Below the pieces are notes generated by a model, which saw nothing but the letters and a program-made list of their open reading frames with translations, was not told where the DNA came from and did no database searches. A stretch of 34,163 nucleotides of DNA. Origin: JBBQTQ01 sp038213135. GTDB taxonomy: Bacteria; Actinomycetota; Thermoleophilia; Gaiellales; Gaiellaceae. The DNA is taken from contig JBBQTQ010000022.1 of the NCBI GenBank assembly GCA_038213135.1, positions 1 through 34,163 of the forward strand. Reading direction: 5' to 3'. Shown here piece after piece: positions 31,393-34,163 of this stretch. The position numbers and the translations under genes are program-made. Position 1 is the first letter of the stretch; every line of letters begins with the position of its first letter.

Positions 31393-32501
31393 TTAGGCAA
31401 GGAGCTCGGCGGTCACGGCCCCGCCCAGGAAGCGGCCCCAGTGCGTGAGCGCGATCGCTCCGCCTGAGCGCCGTTCCGCGAGGCCGAGGCCTTCCAGCTT
31501 GGCGAGCGAACCGGCGTCCACTGTCCGCTCGAGGCCCGCGAGCGCGAGCGGCTCGTCCAGCCGCAGCCCGAGCATGACGCGCTCCCGGCCGCGCACGTCA
31601 TCGTCGAGCGGCTCGAGCTCACGCGGCGGTGGCTCGCCCGAGCCGAGCGCGGCCAGGTACGCCACGAGCCGTGGCGCGTTCCGCGCGCGAACTCCGTCGA
31701 TTGTCGATACCGCGCCGATCCCGAGGCCGAGGTAGTCCCGCCCGAGCCAGTAGCCGAGGTTGTGCTGCGCCCGCAGGTCGCGGCCGTCGGCGGACTCGCG
31801 ACAGAAGTTGGCCGTCTCGTACCAGCGATACCCGGCCGCGGTCAGCGTCTCGACAACCTGCTCGAAGTAGCCCTCCATCGCCTCGGCCTGATGCTCGAGC
31901 TCGGCTCCATACGCGTGCGTGAAGCGAGTGCCCGGCTTCGCCTCCAGCTCGTAACAGGAGAGATGCTCCGGCCCGAGCGCGAGCGCCTCGGCGAGGTCGG
32001 CGCTTAGGTCGGAGGCGCTCTGACCGGGAATCCCGTAGATGAGATCGAGCGAGATGTTGTCAAATCCGGCATCACGCAGATGGTAGAAGGCGCGACGGAC
32101 GGAGTCCGAGCCCGCGCCACGCTCGAGCGTCGCGAGCAGGTCCGGCTGGAAGCTCTGGGCGCCGAGCGAGACCCGGTTGATCCCCGCCGCCCGCAGAAGC
32201 GCCGCCACGTCGGGCGTCACGGTCTCCGGGTTCGCCTCGACCGTCACCTCTTTCGCGGGCGGTAGCGCCCCCAACAGGCGCCCGAGCGCCGCCGGTGCGG
32301 TGAACGTCGGCGTCCCGCCCCCCAGGAAAACCGAATCGAGCTCGGTCGCGAGCGAGCCGCGCTCCAGCTCCAGCTCGGCGAGCAGTGCGTCGACGTAGGC
32401 CTCGTGCTGGCCACCCCGTCCGACGACCGTCACGAAGTCGCAGTAGCCGCATCGATGCGCGCAGAACGGCAGATGGACGTAGAGATGACGGGCGTTGCCG
32501 C

Positions 32502-32505
<4 letters not shown>
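31393..32505 (-). CDS. hemW: Heme chaperone HemW (radical SAM, CPO-III-like)
   Basis: 370 residues from GTG 32505, overlapping the lepA stop (GTGA); the longer frame to 32646 is a lepA shadow. HLYVHLPFCAHRCGYCDF has the radical SAM cluster Cys15, Cys19 and Cys22 plus the YCDF Cys-Asp that distinguishes HemW from coproporphyrinogen dehydrogenase HemN with its extra Cys. FLGGGTPT, EANPETVT, RVSLGAQSFQ and DLIYGIPGQ are family segments; NLGYWLGRDYLGLGIGA lies in the middle of the C-terminal half and the HemW C-terminal domain ends LTHWGRFLGGAVTAELLA. HemW inserts heme into respiratory proteins; lepA-hemW-hrcA is a conserved order. Confidence 0.94.

Positions 32506-34163
<1,658 letters not shown>

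Overview
The window is gene-dense, GC-rich (about two-thirds G+C) bacterial chromosome with many GTG and TTG starts and heavy ATGA/GTGA/TTGA stop-start overlap. Gene content points to a deep-branching actinobacterium, most likely class Thermoleophilia. That placement is inference from composition, actinobacterial-type families (PPi-type phosphofructokinase, liv cassette, TasA-like proteins) and the lepA-hemW-hrcA-dnaJ order; no marker phylogeny could be run.

Layout. 1-2.6 kb, plus strand: the 3' part of a repeat-containing DNRLRE surface protein and two TasA/camelysin-like proteins, ending in stacked hairpins. 2.7-7.2 kb: polA (minus), divergent from a GNAT acetyltransferase and a lactate-racemase-like DUF2088 protein (plus). 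7.2-12.7 kb, minus: a complete branched-chain amino acid ABC transporter, livK-H-M-G-F, with a 14-bp hairpin between livK and livH. 12.7-13.0 kb: an RNA-rich stretch with an orphan intrinsic terminator, an 18-bp inverted copy of a tRNA anticodon arm, tRNA-Leu(CAA) and its terminator-like hairpin. 13.1-15.0 kb, plus: PPi-type phosphofructokinase overlapping a DDAH-like amidinohydrolase. 15.1-22.5 kb, minus: deoC and a full aldehyde dehydrogenase, then a half-length ALDH, a degenerate TrpC-like barrel, a GT39-like membrane glycosyltransferase, a lipoprotein and a Tat-exported DyP-like protein. 22.7-34.2 kb, minus: a tightly packed housekeeping operon read lepA, hemW, hrcA, dnaJ, prmA, mtaB, HIT, yqeY, small secreted Cys protein, phoH, ybeY, dgkA-PAP2 fusion, cdd, era.

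How the genes fit together. The housekeeping block couples translation and ribosome maturation (LepA, PrmA, MtaB, YbeY, Era) with heat-shock control (HrcA, DnaJ). DeoC cleaves deoxyribose-5-phosphate to glyceraldehyde-3-phosphate and acetaldehyde, and the adjacent ALDH could oxidise the acetaldehyde; Cdd feeds the same nucleoside salvage route. The TrpC-like/GT39/lipoprotein/DyP-like run is translationally coupled and mostly cell-envelope directed; I do not recognise it as a described system, and it is the best candidate here for a new one.

The strongest signals outside genes are (1) a dispersed 27-bp palindrome, half-site CACTTAGTGACAC, in four copies: three at convergent gene ends and one in frame inside polA; and (2) an 18-nt copy of the tRNA-Leu(CAA) anticodon arm on the strand that would form the livK leader. 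No CRISPR array, insertion sequence, prophage or recognisable defence operon was seen. No stretch longer than 300 bases lacks a gene.
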